Positions 42,643 through 51,741 are shown, counted from the first letter of the stretch. The stretch is DNA of 64,000 nt from UBA1366 sp047602575 (GCA_047602575.1 JASGGY010000004.1:36641-100640); one strand, 5' to 3'. Translations and numbers: made by a program. Notes: generated by a model from the sequence alone, not told the origin.

Positions 42643-43371
42643 TCATTGCGCACGGACAATCCCCCAATACCGATGAAACAACAAGCGTATTTCCCGCTGC
42701 TTCTTACGGCTGATGAAAACCGTATGTCCGTCCTCCATGACGATTTCCACAGTGGAATAGGATTTAATCCTGTCCATGTTGACCACATAGCTTTTGTGAA
42801 CCTTTAAAAAATTCGGCGTACATAACAGCGCCTGAAGCTCGCTGAGATTGTGTTTTGTTTTCAATTCCCGCCCGTCTGCCAGCTTGACATAACACGCACC
42901 ATTGAGCGAGTCAAAATACAGCACTTCGCTCTGGCGAATTTGGACGTACGCATGATCGGTTCTGATCATACACAACTCTGACGAAGGAGATTGCTCGCGA
43001 AAAACAAGCTGTCCGATCAAGGTGTGAACCACCTTGTCGTTAATTGGCTTTGTGAGAAATCCAAAGGGTTTGCAGCTGTATTTTCCGAGGAACACTGACT
43101 GGATGTATTTTTCGGAGTAGCCTGTCATAAAAATAATCTCCGACTCCGGAAAAAGCTGTTTGATTTCATCGGCAAGCGCTATTCCGGACCGCTCACCGAT
43201 TTCGATGTCAAGAAACGCCGCGGAAAGCGTTTTCTGCCCATGTAAATAAGTAAGGCATTCCTGTGCGGAAAGAAACGTGTGAAATGTCAGCTCCGCACCG
43301 CACTGGTCAAGAATCAGCGCAAGTTTTTTTAAAACAACAGGATCATCATCACATAACACCAAATCAAGCAA
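42643..43371 (-). CDS. LytTR response regulator (AgrA-like)
   Basis: A response regulator of about 242 residues with an N-terminal receiver domain (LVLCDDDPVVLKK acidic pair, phospho-acceptor in AFLDIEIGERSG, and Lys in GFLTKPIND) and a C-terminal LytTR DNA-binding domain (VLYFDSLNGACYVKLADG, FLKVHKSYVVNMDRIKS). The TTG at 43371 is favoured by AAGGTGA six bases upstream; the frame is open to 43392. It is the cognate regulator of the AgrC-like kinase. Confidence 0.88.
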   Translation of the reverse strand: MLDLVLCDDDPVVLKKLALILDQCGAELTFHTFLSAQECLTYLHGQKTLSAAFLDIEIGERSGIALADEIKQLFPESEIIFMTGYSEKYIQSVFLGKYSCKPFGFLTKPINDKVVHTLIGQLVFREQSPSSELCMIRTDHAYVQIRQSEVLYFDSLNGACYVKLADGRELKTKHNLSELQALLCTPNFLKVHKSYVVNMDRIKSYSTVEIVMEDGHTVFISRKKQREIRLLFHRYWGIVRAQ

Positions 43372-43468
43372 ATCAATCACCTTTTCTGTCAAGGGCAGTT
43401 TCGCACAATTCTGATGGCATGCCTGTATACCAAAATTGCGCGGCGTTGCCCAATTCTCTAATTACCTA

Positions 43469-43497
43469 ATTTTATCATATAGTTTTTTTATTGTCAA
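43469..43497 (-). promoter_or_regulatory. Promoter of the LytTR-AgrC operon
   Basis: Minus-strand TTGACA (complement of 43492-43497), 17 bp, TAAAAT (complement of 43469-43474). Confidence 0.8.
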
Positions 43498-43675
43498 TCG
43501 TTTTCATGATTTTTTCGACAAAAATGCAAATAAAGCCCACCATTTGGTAGCTGTTTCTTTCCACTTCAAAAAGGATGGTTCCCGACAACGAGATTCAAAC
43601 GAACGTTATCTTTATCCAATCAGGCTCGTCACAGTATTCTGGGAAAATAAAATAACAAAAGTTGCTGAAAAAAAT

Positions 43676-43704
43676 TTGACAACCGCGCAGTAATGTGATA
43701 TAAT
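43676..43704 (+). promoter_or_regulatory. Promoter of tRNA-Leu
   Basis: TTGACA (43676-43681), 17 bp, TATAAT (43699-43704), about 19 bp before the tRNA. Confidence 0.88.
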
Positions 43705-43722
43705 TATTAAGTTCCATTTCAT

Positions 43723-43809
43723 GCCGCTGTGGTGAAATCGGCAGACACAAGGGACTTAAAATCCCTCGGGCTAACCCCCGTACCGGTTCAAGTCCGGTCA
43801 GCGGCACCA
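43723..43809 (+). tRNA. tRNA-Leu(TAA)
   Basis: Acceptor GCCGCTG/CAGCGGC, stem AGGGA/TCCCT around CTTAAAA (anticodon TAA), long variable arm, T arm CCGGTTCAAGTCCGG and encoded CCA. Confidence 0.95.
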
Positions 43810-43819
43810 AATAGAGGTT

Positions 43820-43893
43820 CGATGTCAGAAGTCAGAAGTTAGAAATCAGGAGGAAACTCTCGATTTCTAGGCTTCTGACATCTGACTTTTTTC
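43820..43893 (+). terminator. Long imperfect hairpin terminator after tRNA-Leu
   Basis: GATGTCAGAAG and GAAATC pair with GATTTC and CTTCTGACATC across a long arm, ending in TTTTTT. The remaining 43894-44089 shows no gene. Confidence 0.7.
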
Positions 43894-44089
43894 CTTTTAA
43901 GAACGAAATTGTATTCATTGCGAACTGTTTTTGTTTCCGTGGGGATTGGTTTTGCTTGTTGACGAGCAGAAATATATAAACCCAAGAATGAACTATTTAT
44001 ACTGATTCATGATTAATAAGCGCCTGAAAACTTGCACACAAAATCAGGAGAGGTCCATTTTATCAACAGGCAAAACATTTGTCAACAAC

Positions 44090-44142
44090 CCCACCGTCAA
44101 TTGAAAAAATCGGTTGACGGTGGGTTTGTTTTATGGTAAAAT
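44090..44142 (+). promoter_or_regulatory. Hairpin overlapping the promoter of the GNAT gene
   Basis: TTGACG (44114-44119), 17 bp, TAAAAT (44137-44142). The -35 is inside a terminator-like hairpin, CCCACCGTCAA (44090-44100) with TTGACGGTGGG (44114-44124) followed by TTTGTTTT. Confidence 0.7.
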
Positions 44143-44180
44143 TAAGTGCGTGAATATTTATGTGATTTGGGGTGGTTAAT

Positions 44181-44708
44181 ATGTGCGAAATTGAATTAGC
44201 AGAACCCTTAAAAGAGCTTGAAATACCGGCGATGGAATACAGGCAGGAGCATATAGATTCTGGCGAATCGTGGATAAACGGCAGTTGCAGTTTTATGAAA
44301 TATAGCAGCTATGATGAGTGGCTTACAAGGGTAGCGCAAACAAAAAATGCCGGAACATCACATTTTGGTGTATCAGCAACAACATATTTTTCAATCAGAA
44401 AAAGTGATAACAGAATTATTGGTTCTATTCAACTTCGTCACGATCTGACGCCTGAATTGAAAACAAGCGGCGGTCATATCGGTTATAATATCCGCCCGTC
44501 CGAAAGAAAAAACGGATATGGCAAGCAGCAATTAATGCTTGTTTTAGATGTAGCAAGGCAAATAAAGATTTCAAAAGTTATGATTTCGTGCGATAAGGAT
44601 AACATCGCTTCAAGCGCAACTGCGCTGACTTGCGGAGGAGTACTTGCTTGCGAGAATTTGCATGAAGGTAAGCTTCAACAAATATTCTGGATTGACCTCC
44701 GCCAATAA
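44181..44708 (+). CDS. GNAT-family N-acetyltransferase
   Basis: A 175-residue protein from ATG 44181 behind GGGGTGG. It has FSIRKSDNRIIGSIQLRHDL, the acetyl-CoA-loop equivalent GYNIRPSERKNGYGKQQLML and CDKDNIASSATALTCGGV, matching the ribosomal-protein-acetylase-like branch of GNAT enzymes. Substrate unknown. It is transcribed alone. Confidence 0.88.
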   Translation: MCEIELAEPLKELEIPAMEYRQEHIDSGESWINGSCSFMKYSSYDEWLTRVAQTKNAGTSHFGVSATTYFSIRKSDNRIIGSIQLRHDLTPELKTSGGHIGYNIRPSERKNGYGKQQLMLVLDVARQIKISKVMISCDKDNIASSATALTCGGVLACENLHEGKLQQIFWIDLRQ

Positions 44709-44742
44709 GTATTGTATTTGCATCACATATCATTCATAATTG

Positions 44743-44820
44743 ACCGTTATGTTTTCAACGCTGGAAGCTCTTTGCAAAGCATTAGAATGCCAGCCCGGCG
44801 ATATTTTTGCGTATAAAAGG
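44743..44820 (+). pseudogene. C-terminal remnant of an XRE-family regulator
   Basis: The plus strand reads FSTLEALCKALECQPGDIFAY, the typical end of short YozG-like XRE proteins, with no helix-turn-helix part before it. The GNAT gene or a deletion seems to have replaced the rest. Confidence 0.55.
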
Positions 44821-44839
44821 ATTAGGCAACACGCTATGT

Positions 44840-45457
44840 TCAAATTCCAAGCAGAATATGCCTGATGCAGGAATCGATTTCGCCGGCTTCCATCCCGTCT
44901 GAAATAAGCGGCTGTATCGCTTCACGACTTTCCCTTGTGTGAGGAAGCTCCGCCGCCAACGCATTTGCCTTGTCGGTTTTCCCACATTTGAGATACAGAA
45001 AGCAGCGCACTGCGCGCATGGTAGCTTTTTGCTTTTCATTGACGGAAAGCGGCAGCCCGCGTTCCATCAGCTCGACGGCTTCCTCTGACTTCCCCTGCAA
45101 AGCCAGCACCCCCGCCAAACCGAGAATCATCCCGGGTTTGTTCGGGTATGTCAGCAGCGCAGCGCGGTAAACTTTTTCCGCGGATTCGTAATCCCCATTG
45201 CGCTGAAATTCATTCGCCGCTTTGTGAATCTGATAGCGCGTCTGCTCCGCGCGAATCGTGTGCATTCCCATCAGCGTATCAATGCTCGTTTCGAAAATAT
45301 TCGCCAGTGCCGGCAAGAAGGCGATATCCGGATAACTCTCGCCGCGCTCCCATTTTGAAACGCTCTGCGGCGTGATGTGAAGATAATTCGCGAGATCCTC
45401 CTGCGTCAGGTTTCTCAACAACCTGTGCTTCTTTAAATTTAGCGATAAATACAACAT
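44840..45457 (-). CDS. XRE-family regulator with TPR-like C-terminal domain
   Basis: A 205-residue protein from ATG 45457 behind AAAGGAG. The helix-turn-helix (LTQEDLANYLHITPQSVSKWERGESYP) is followed by helical repeats of TPR character (NEFQRNGDYESAEKVYRAAL, GMILGLAGVLALQGKSEEAV), a layout that often binds a signal peptide or partner protein. Targets unknown. Confidence 0.85.
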   Translation of the reverse strand: MLYLSLNLKKHRLLRNLTQEDLANYLHITPQSVSKWERGESYPDIAFLPALANIFETSIDTLMGMHTIRAEQTRYQIHKAANEFQRNGDYESAEKVYRAALLTYPNKPGMILGLAGVLALQGKSEEAVELMERGLPLSVNEKQKATMRAVRCFLYLKCGKTDKANALAAELPHTRESREAIQPLISDGMEAGEIDSCIRHILLGI

Positions 45458-45639
45458 GGTGATGCTCCTTTCGATTTTACTTGATACCATGATCAAACCC
45501 ATCTAACTCTAGCTTGCTTTCATTATATCACATAGAAGTCCCAAGTCAATGACTCATTCGTTGTATACAACTCAACTTCATAGAACGCAAAAATCGCACC
45601 CACTGAAAAGTGAATGCGACCTAATCCAAACATCCCGTT

Positions 45640-45700
45640 TTGCGGAACTGCTAACCGGATTCGAACCGGCGACCTCGTTTTTACCTAGGCGCATATACAC
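45640..45700 (-). other. tRNA-like 3' remnant
   Basis: The minus strand reads GAGGTC, GCCGG TTCGAAT CCGGT and AGCAGTTCC, a tRNA T arm and 3' acceptor strand. No matching 5' acceptor (GGAACTGC) occurs upstream, so it is a partial copy, perhaps an old integration scar. Confidence 0.35.
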
Positions 45701-45750
45701 AGCGCTTAAAGCATTATGATCTGCCCGTCCGCGCACCGCAATGTCAACTA

Positions 45751-47169
45751 TTAAAGTATACTGATCGCGTCCGAAATGTTCTTTTCAAGGGCTTCTCTGC
45801 CGTATTTGTCCACGTCGCTGCGGTTCTTTTCGCCGTGTGTCAGGCAGCCTGCGCCGTTGATACAGCCGCCTGCGCACGCCATTCCCTCGATGAAATTGAT
45901 TCCGCCGACGCCCCTCGACGCTTTCATCAGCGCCGTGCGGCACTCCTCGATTCCGCTGCAAACGGCGGCTTTCAGCGCAAAGTCCTCGTAGCCGTGTTCT
46001 TTAAGCCCCTCGGCGACGGCGTCGGTCAGTCCTCCGCTGCGCGCGAAAATTCTTCCGAAATACGATGCGTTGTCGAGGACATCTTTTTCGAGCGTCATCA
46101 GGTTTATATCGCGGCTGTCGAACAGCGCCTGAAGCTCCTCAAAGGTTAAGACGCAGTCAACGAACGGCTTGACCGCCTCGAGCTGGGCTTCGGCTTTTTT
46201 CGCCATGCACGGACCGATAAAAATCACGCGGCTGTCGGGGTCGCTTTTTTTGATGTAACGCGCGATTTCCGCCATCGGCGAGAGATTATGTGAAATCTGA
46301 TCGGCGAGCGACGGGAACTGTTGTTTTATGTACGACACAAACGCCGGGCAGCACGAGCTTGTGAGAAAGCCCTTTTCGTACAGCTCCTGCGATTCCGCAA
46401 AGGCGACCATGTCGGCGCCAAGCGCAGCTTCAACGACGCTGTGAAAGCCGAGCGCTTTGATTCCCGAGATGACCTGTCCAAGCTCGGCATAGACAAACTG
46501 GCTTGAAATGGACGGTGCGACGACGGCATAAACCCTTGTATTGGTCTTTTCCCTGTCCTTCAGCAGTTCGATTGCGTCGAGGATATACGACTTGTCCATA
46601 ATCGCGCCGAACGGGCATTGATAGACACACGCGCCGCAGGCAACGCACTTTTCGTCGTTAATCTTCGCGCTCTTGTCCTCGTTCATGGTGATTGCTTTTG
46701 TTTTGCACGCGACCTGACACGGGCGCTTGTGATTGACAATGGCGCTGTACTGGCAGACCTTTGCACACGCGCCGCACTCAACGCATTTCGTTTTGTCAAT
46801 GTAGGCTTTTCGGTTTGCGTCGTATAGAATCGCTCCCCGGCGGCAGACATCCTCACACCGATGAGCCAGGCAGCCTCTGCACGCGGCGCTTACCTCATAC
46901 CCGCCGACCGGACACTCATCACACGCAAGCTCGATCACTTCAATGACGTTCGGGTTGCTCTTATCCCCGCCGAGCGCAAGCTTCACGCGCTCCGACACAA
47001 TCGCGCGCTCTTTATAGACGCAGCATCGTGTCGTCGGTTCCTTCCCCGATATGATTTTCTTCGGTATCTCCGTGATCTGCTCCAACAGCGTTCCGTTCCA
47101 TGCCTGCCGCGCTGTTTCGCACAGCACCTTGTATTTCAGGTACTGTACCTGCGTATCAAATTTCCTCAT
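45751..47169 (-). CDS. Monomeric [FeFe]-hydrogenase, group B-like
   Basis: From ATG 47169 behind AAAGGAG, a 472-residue enzyme has N-terminal Cys-rich modules (CDECPVGGYEVSAACRGCLAHRCEDVC), ferredoxin-type 4Fe-4S motifs (CVECGACAKVC, CVACGACVYQCPFGAI) and an H-cluster domain with all three loops: TSCCPAF, GPCMAKKAEA and EGMACAGGCINGAG. The TSCCPAF variant is typical of group B. It would evolve or oxidise hydrogen in the cytoplasm with ferredoxin. It is the last gene of the redox operon. Confidence 0.9.
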   Translation of the reverse strand: MRKFDTQVQYLKYKVLCETARQAWNGTLLEQITEIPKKIISGKEPTTRCCVYKERAIVSERVKLALGGDKSNPNVIEVIELACDECPVGGYEVSAACRGCLAHRCEDVCRRGAILYDANRKAYIDKTKCVECGACAKVCQYSAIVNHKRPCQVACKTKAITMNEDKSAKINDEKCVACGACVYQCPFGAIMDKSYILDAIELLKDREKTNTRVYAVVAPSISSQFVYAELGQVISGIKALGFHSVVEAALGADMVAFAESQELYEKGFLTSSCCPAFVSYIKQQFPSLADQISHNLSPMAEIARYIKKSDPDSRVIFIGPCMAKKAEAQLEAVKPFVDCVLTFEELQALFDSRDINLMTLEKDVLDNASYFGRIFARSGGLTDAVAEGLKEHGYEDFALKAAVCSGIEECRTALMKASRGVGGINFIEGMACAGGCINGAGCLTHGEKNRSDVDKYGREALEKNISDAISIL

Positions 47170-47375
47170 TTTATGCTCCTTTAAAATTGATATGCGCTCT
47201 TCGGGGCTGCTTGTCCCCAACCCACTCACCAAAGGGTCATTGAGCCTTTGGGATCCCGTTGTTGTGTCTGGGAGAAATGCGTGCTTCTTTATGCCGGTCG
47301 TTTTAAACCTGATGATTGATAAGGTGTTATGCAAAATCGCACTGCGCGGTTATACAATGAATTTCATGATAAAAA

Positions 47376-48560
47376 CTAAAAGTAACTGATCACGACATTT
47401 TTGCGCATTTTTCGCAGGGCTTCTGCAAGTTCCTCCACGAGGTGCATTTTTATGTTGAAGTGGATTGGCAGGGCTGGGTTCTGATGGGCCGGGTTTACGG
47501 CTTTACCGACGAAAAAACTGATGTCAGTTGCGTTTTCAAACAGCATTCTCGCGATCAGCGACGCGCCGTCTTTTTGAAAGCTCCACTCTTTATAGCTTCT
47601 ATTGTCGTCGAGGTAATTCTTCGCGTATGACAGCGTTTTATTGATTGTGATAATGCCCTCTGTGACAAGGTCAACGCCTTTGATTTTGGCTGTCGGCGGG
47701 ATTTCCGGATCAAAATAATCCATATCGGATGTTATTTCGCTTTGCAGAAAATCCGCGGCGATGGTTGAGGTTGTTCCGCCGCAGACAATATGGCGACCCG
47801 GGCGGCTGAAAAAGAGCTTCATCATGCGCTGCGCGTCGTCGGGATTTGACGGCGGACCGATGAGGATATTCATCGGCTCTCTTGTGCGGACGCGGACGGT
47901 GCAGACGGTTGTATCGTCACCCGGTTCATAGCCGTAAAGCTTTGCGCACTGCTCAAGGAGGATCGCCGAGAGGGTTTTGGCTGTGAAATCGGCGTCATAC
48001 ATCATTTCCATAAAGCTGACGATATTTTCTCTCTGCCAGCCGTAGTTCAGCGTTTTTCCGACGCCGGCATAAACCGCGCCGTCGCTCATTGCGACAAAAA
48101 CGTCGTTCTCCCTGATTTTAATTTTCGAGCGTAGAATGTTTTTCCCCTCGACCGTAACGGATGTTACGGGCAGCTCGACATTTTTTCCGTCGCGTAAAAG
48201 AATTACGTTCGGGTTATCATACTGGATAATTTCCGCTTCCTCGCCGTTTCTGACGACAATGATCGTAAACGTCGAATACGCGACCTTTCGCACCGAGCAG
48301 ACGGGGAGGGTTGCGGCGATGGTGGAAACGCATTCCTCGATCGGCATGCCGTTCGCCATCATGGTGGAAATGATTTTCGAGGTCAGCGTTGATAGGATAT
48401 TTGCCTTAACGCCGCTCCCCAGCCCATCCGCAAGGACAACGACAACGTCCTCGTTTCCGTCGCCGCCGTTTTGCTCTACGACCTCGACATGGTCGCCGCA
48501 CAGCTGCTCGCCGAATTTATTCAGACTGTGAAATCCGATATCAAGGCAGCGGTTATTCAT
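47376..48560 (-). CDS. SpoIIE-type PP2C serine/threonine phosphatase
   Basis: A 394-residue protein with a SpoIIE-like PP2C core: GDHVEVVEQNGG, the metal-binding VVVLADGLGSGVKANILST, VFVAMSDGAVYAGVG and GDDTTVCTVRV. The C-terminal 160 residues form an additional domain (IVCGGTTSTIAADFLQ and on). The start overlaps the stop of the sensor-like hydrogenase by 8 bp, so the two proteins are probably made together and the phosphatase is likely the output of that sensor. Confidence 0.88.
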   Translation of the reverse strand: MNNRCLDIGFHSLNKFGEQLCGDHVEVVEQNGGDGNEDVVVVLADGLGSGVKANILSTLTSKIISTMMANGMPIEECVSTIAATLPVCSVRKVAYSTFTIIVVRNGEEAEIIQYDNPNVILLRDGKNVELPVTSVTVEGKNILRSKIKIRENDVFVAMSDGAVYAGVGKTLNYGWQRENIVSFMEMMYDADFTAKTLSAILLEQCAKLYGYEPGDDTTVCTVRVRTREPMNILIGPPSNPDDAQRMMKLFFSRPGRHIVCGGTTSTIAADFLQSEITSDMDYFDPEIPPTAKIKGVDLVTEGIITINKTLSYAKNYLDDNRSYKEWSFQKDGASLIARMLFENATDISFFVGKAVNPAHQNPALPIHFNIKMHLVEELAEALRKMRKNVVISYF

Positions 48561-50238
48561 CGGTGAGCGATCCTTTCAGCTTTGAGAGCGCGATTTTTGT
48601 TTCCGCGGCGGTTTCGCCGAGCAGAAGCGCAATTTCCTGCACGGCGCGCATCTGCTTATCGATCACATTGTCGGTGATTTCGATTGCGCTTGCGCTGACC
48701 AACTCCTTGCGGCGGCGGATCGTTTCGGCTTCGGTCACGTCGCGGAGAATGCAGATTAAAATGTGATAGCTTTTGTCGTAGATAACGGTTTCCTCGAGAT
48801 ACTTGCCGTACTCGGCAAGGTAGAGCTTTTTGTCGTGGATATTCTTTCCGGAATCCATGACATTGAAAAAATCGGTCGGCGTAAAAAGCCTGATGATATG
48901 TTCGCCGAGAACGTCCGAAGCGGCGGTCAGTCCTGTCAGCTTAAGGGCGGCGTTGTTGATCTGCTGAATCTCCAGCGCTTCATTGAGGACGATGATGGCG
49001 TTGGGCGTATTTGAGATGATATTGTCCGAGAACGACTCCGCGCGGTCCTTTAAAAACGGCAGGCACATGGTCAGATCAGCCTTGCCCTGACAGATGGCAA
49101 CCGCCTTTTCGCGGCAGGTGTTATAGCCGCAGGTTGAGCAGTTCAGCTCGTCCTCTGGTTTGGTTTTTCCCATCTTGCGCAGAACCTCGTTGATTTCGGC
49201 ACTGCTGGGGAGGGTGCGGTTTAACCCGAGATAGCTGTGTTCGCGCACGAGGCTTCCCTTTGTTTCGGGAAGCGCCAGATTCCCCGTACCCGCGTAACGG
49301 CTGATGCTGACGAAATCTGAAAGCGGCGAGGTGCGGTTGACGCCGGCGACAGGGCCGCCCGTACAGCTTCCCGCGCAGGCTGACATTTCAATGAAGCAAC
49401 GCTTTGCGCCGTCGGGAGCGGAGTGGCAAAGCTCCTCAAGCACCTTGATGCAGTTGTCTAGCCCGTCGATATGTATATAGCTGCGGTCGGGCAGCTTTTC
49501 CATTGTCTTAAGGATACCTCCGGAGGTCGGGAAAAACCGCTCCGTGCCACATTGATCGGGCGGTAAATGCTCGCGCGCGACGTTGATTCCCTCCGCGGCA
49601 AACCACTCGTTGAGCTCCTCAAAGGTTAAAACGCAGTCCACAATGCCGTCATAGTCGTCGGCTTCCGCCTTTTTTGAAATACACGGACCGATAAAAACGG
49701 TTTTTGCGCCACTGTAACGCTCCTTTATGCTCTGGCAATGCGCCGCCATCGGCGACATAACGCGGGCGAGCGAATGAAGCGCTTCGGGGTAATATTTCCT
49801 GATCAGCAGATTCACCGTGTGGCAGCAGGAGGAGATTAAAACACCGCTTCCAGCTTTTAAAATTTCCTCATAACGGGTTTTCACATAACCCGCACCGATT
49901 GCCGTTTCCTCCGCGGCGATGAAGCCGAGCTGTTTCAGAGCGGCTTCCATCGTGCGGATTGATGCGCCCTCGAAGCTTGCCGCAAACGACGGTGCGACGC
50001 TCACCACAACATCGCCGTTGAAAATAAGCTGCTTTGCCCGCTCTGTGTCGCTTTGGATCACCTTTGCGTTCTGCGGACAGACCACGAAGCACTGCCCGCA
50101 GAGTATGCACGCGTCGCCCACGATATGCGCCTGATTTCCGGAAAAACGGATCGACTTGACCGGACAGCTCCGGATACATTTATAGCAGTTTTTGCAGTTG
50201 GATTTCTTGAGTTTCAGATATTCGTTCGTAAGGGTCAT
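48553..50238 (-). CDS. Sensory-type [FeFe]-hydrogenase-like protein with PAS domain
   Basis: About 561 residues: two 4Fe-4S motifs at the front (CKNCYKCIRSCP, CILCGQCFVVCP), a hydrogenase domain with altered loops (SSCCHTV, GPCISKKAEA, EMSACAGSCTGG), an extra Cys motif CSTCGYNTC and a PAS domain (NAIIVLNEALEIQQINNAALKLTG) plus C-terminal helices. No kinase domain follows. This is the plan of group C (HydS-like) sensory hydrogenases, thought to sense hydrogen or redox state. ATG 50238 lacks a well-spaced ribosome site; a GTG at 50268 is possible. Confidence 0.85.
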   Translation of the reverse strand: MTLTNEYLKLKKSNCKNCYKCIRSCPVKSIRFSGNQAHIVGDACILCGQCFVVCPQNAKVIQSDTERAKQLIFNGDVVVSVAPSFAASFEGASIRTMEAALKQLGFIAAEETAIGAGYVKTRYEEILKAGSGVLISSCCHTVNLLIRKYYPEALHSLARVMSPMAAHCQSIKERYSGAKTVFIGPCISKKAEADDYDGIVDCVLTFEELNEWFAAEGINVAREHLPPDQCGTERFFPTSGGILKTMEKLPDRSYIHIDGLDNCIKVLEELCHSAPDGAKRCFIEMSACAGSCTGGPVAGVNRTSPLSDFVSISRYAGTGNLALPETKGSLVREHSYLGLNRTLPSSAEINEVLRKMGKTKPEDELNCSTCGYNTCREKAVAICQGKADLTMCLPFLKDRAESFSDNIISNTPNAIIVLNEALEIQQINNAALKLTGLTAASDVLGEHIIRLFTPTDFFNVMDSGKNIHDKKLYLAEYGKYLEETVIYDKSYHILICILRDVTEAETIRRRKELVSASAIEITDNVIDKQMRAVQEIALLLGETAAETKIALSKLKGSLTDE

Positions 50239-50278
50239 CCTTTCCGTTATTAAAGGGCAATGCCGCACTATTCATGCA

Positions 50279-50539
50279 TTAGAGGTTTGGATGAAGCAAT
50301 CGCCCAAGAACGTTCGCGCGGAAGAACGCGGCAAAGCTTTCTTCGGTGATTCCGCAATACACTTCAGAGTCTATCCGGATGCTCACGCCGTTTTCGGTGC
50401 ATTTTCCGCAGCAGAACGCGGCGGCAAGCTTTACCGTTTCGGTCAGATGATGTTCGGCAATCGCCGCTTTCATCAGCCCGATCACCTTCTGCGAACCTTT
50501 TAGATGGCATGAGCTGCCCACACAAACGTAGATTTCCAT
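50279..50539 (-). CDS. Thioredoxin-like [2Fe-2S] ferredoxin
   Basis: An 86-residue protein with CVGSSCHLKGS and FCCGKCTENGVSI, the four-Cys pattern of NuoE-type thioredoxin-like ferredoxins. It lies between a close paralogue and the sensory hydrogenase and should pass electrons to it. Confidence 0.85.
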   Translation of the reverse strand: MEIYVCVGSSCHLKGSQKVIGLMKAAIAEHHLTETVKLAAAFCCGKCTENGVSIRIDSEVYCGITEESFAAFFRANVLGRLLHPNL

Positions 50540-50587
50540 TTTTATACCGCCTTTTTATTTCAGAATGATTTCAGCATTGTCGTTGCC

Positions 50588-50833
50588 TTAATTTAACCGC
50601 GGCATGATTTCGCCGGTAAAAAAGCCGTCGGCGGATTCAGGTGAGACCTTGAATTTCTCCTCATCAACCGTTACGCAAACGCCCTCCCTGCACCTGTTCA
50701 TGCAGAATTTTCCGCTTAACTCCACACTTGCGGCGAGGTTATTCTGTTTGATCAACGCGTTAAATCGCTCGACAATCTGCCGCGAGCCTTTCAGATGGCA
50801 TGAGCTTCCTATACAGACAGTTACTTTGAGCAT
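50588..50833 (-). CDS. Thioredoxin-like [2Fe-2S] ferredoxin
   Basis: An 81-residue paralogue of the next gene (CIGSSCHLKGSRQIV, FCMNRCREGVCVTVD). It is the first gene of the operon, after the promoter at 50968-50996, behind AAAGGATG. Confidence 0.85.
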   Translation of the reverse strand: MLKVTVCIGSSCHLKGSRQIVERFNALIKQNNLAASVELSGKFCMNRCREGVCVTVDEEKFKVSPESADGFFTGEIMPRLN

Positions 50834-50967
50834 GGTAATTCATCCTTTCGATTTTGTTTGATATGCCGTTTCAATCCGACGAAATTTATGATTTGCGTCG
50901 AAAAATAATTCCCAGAAGCGATGCGCCTGCACGCCGCAAACTGGATTGTTAAAATTTTATCAATCTT

Positions 50968-50996
50968 ATTATACCACCGAAGGGGTGCGTTGTCAA
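50968..50996 (-). promoter_or_regulatory. Promoter of the hydrogenase-phosphatase operon
   Basis: Minus-strand TTGACA (complement of 50991-50996), 17 bp, TATAAT (complement of 50968-50973). Confidence 0.88.
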
Positions 50997-51118
50997 GAAT
51001 TTTCGGTAGATTTTTATCGGTTAAATTAAGGAAAATGAATACAAAAAAGCTTTTCATGCGCTTTTTTGTTTCATATTTGGCGGTTTACTTTTCGTGTCCG
51101 GACAAAAATTAAACGCAA

Positions 51119-51151
51119 AAAGCCCGCGAAGGAAAATTCCTCCGCGGGCTA
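51119..51151. terminator. Terminator hairpin
   Basis: AGCCCGCG and AGGAA pair with TTCCT and CGCGGGCT around a short loop; an A run lies on the low side. Confidence 0.75.
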
Positions 51152-51186
51152 AAATCAACGATGAAACGAACTGCACCTTGCGAATT

Positions 51187-51425
51187 TTACTCTAGGTCAT
51201 CAACGCACAAAAGACAGCGCCGAGTGCGTTTAGGCAGTGCGTTATCGAGTGGATTAAGGGGTATTACATCCGTCGGCGTAGGCATACCTCCACAGCTATC
51301 TTCCAAAAACTCGTTGCGCAGGTTATCAGGAACTATTATTAGAGCAGCTTCTGAACGACCTAAATTCCGATGTTCAGTAAAAAGGTTATTTATCTGCGCA
51401 ACTGCTCGATGTCGTGGTTTTCAAA
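51187..51425 (-). pseudogene. Possible decayed coding fragment
   Basis: A minus-strand stretch without stop reads protein-like (EAALIIVPDNLRNEFLEDS, PLNPLDNALPKRTRRC) but has no start, and other frames nearby are also open for short spans. I do not recognise it. The following 51430-51741 shows no gene. Confidence 0.25.
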
Positions 51426-51741
51426 GGCATTCTTGGCATGTTTATGGTCACGGCTGGTTTTGCAACGAAAGCTGTCACATGATCTCACCGCTTTAGATTG
51501 AATCCGGTGTATTCGCTCACCTTAAAACCAGGAAGCAGAAATCGTGAACTCGTATTCATCGCATACAAACCGAAAGGCGCGGTTTGTCCCGATAGCGTAG
51601 TTCAAGTTTTCTGCTTTCATTATACATAATACACCAGTTGAGTCAATGGTTTTCGACAAAATCAGACACGGATTTTATGCAGCTGCCGCTTCAGGTTTTC
51701 CGCTTTTCCCGCCGTTTCCGGTTCTATGGGCTATATGTCTT

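Noticed and set aside
51161..51496. 111-codon plus-strand frame
   Set aside because: Arg/Ser-rich composition without a family; the minus strand of the same stretch looks more protein-like, so neither is called as a gene.
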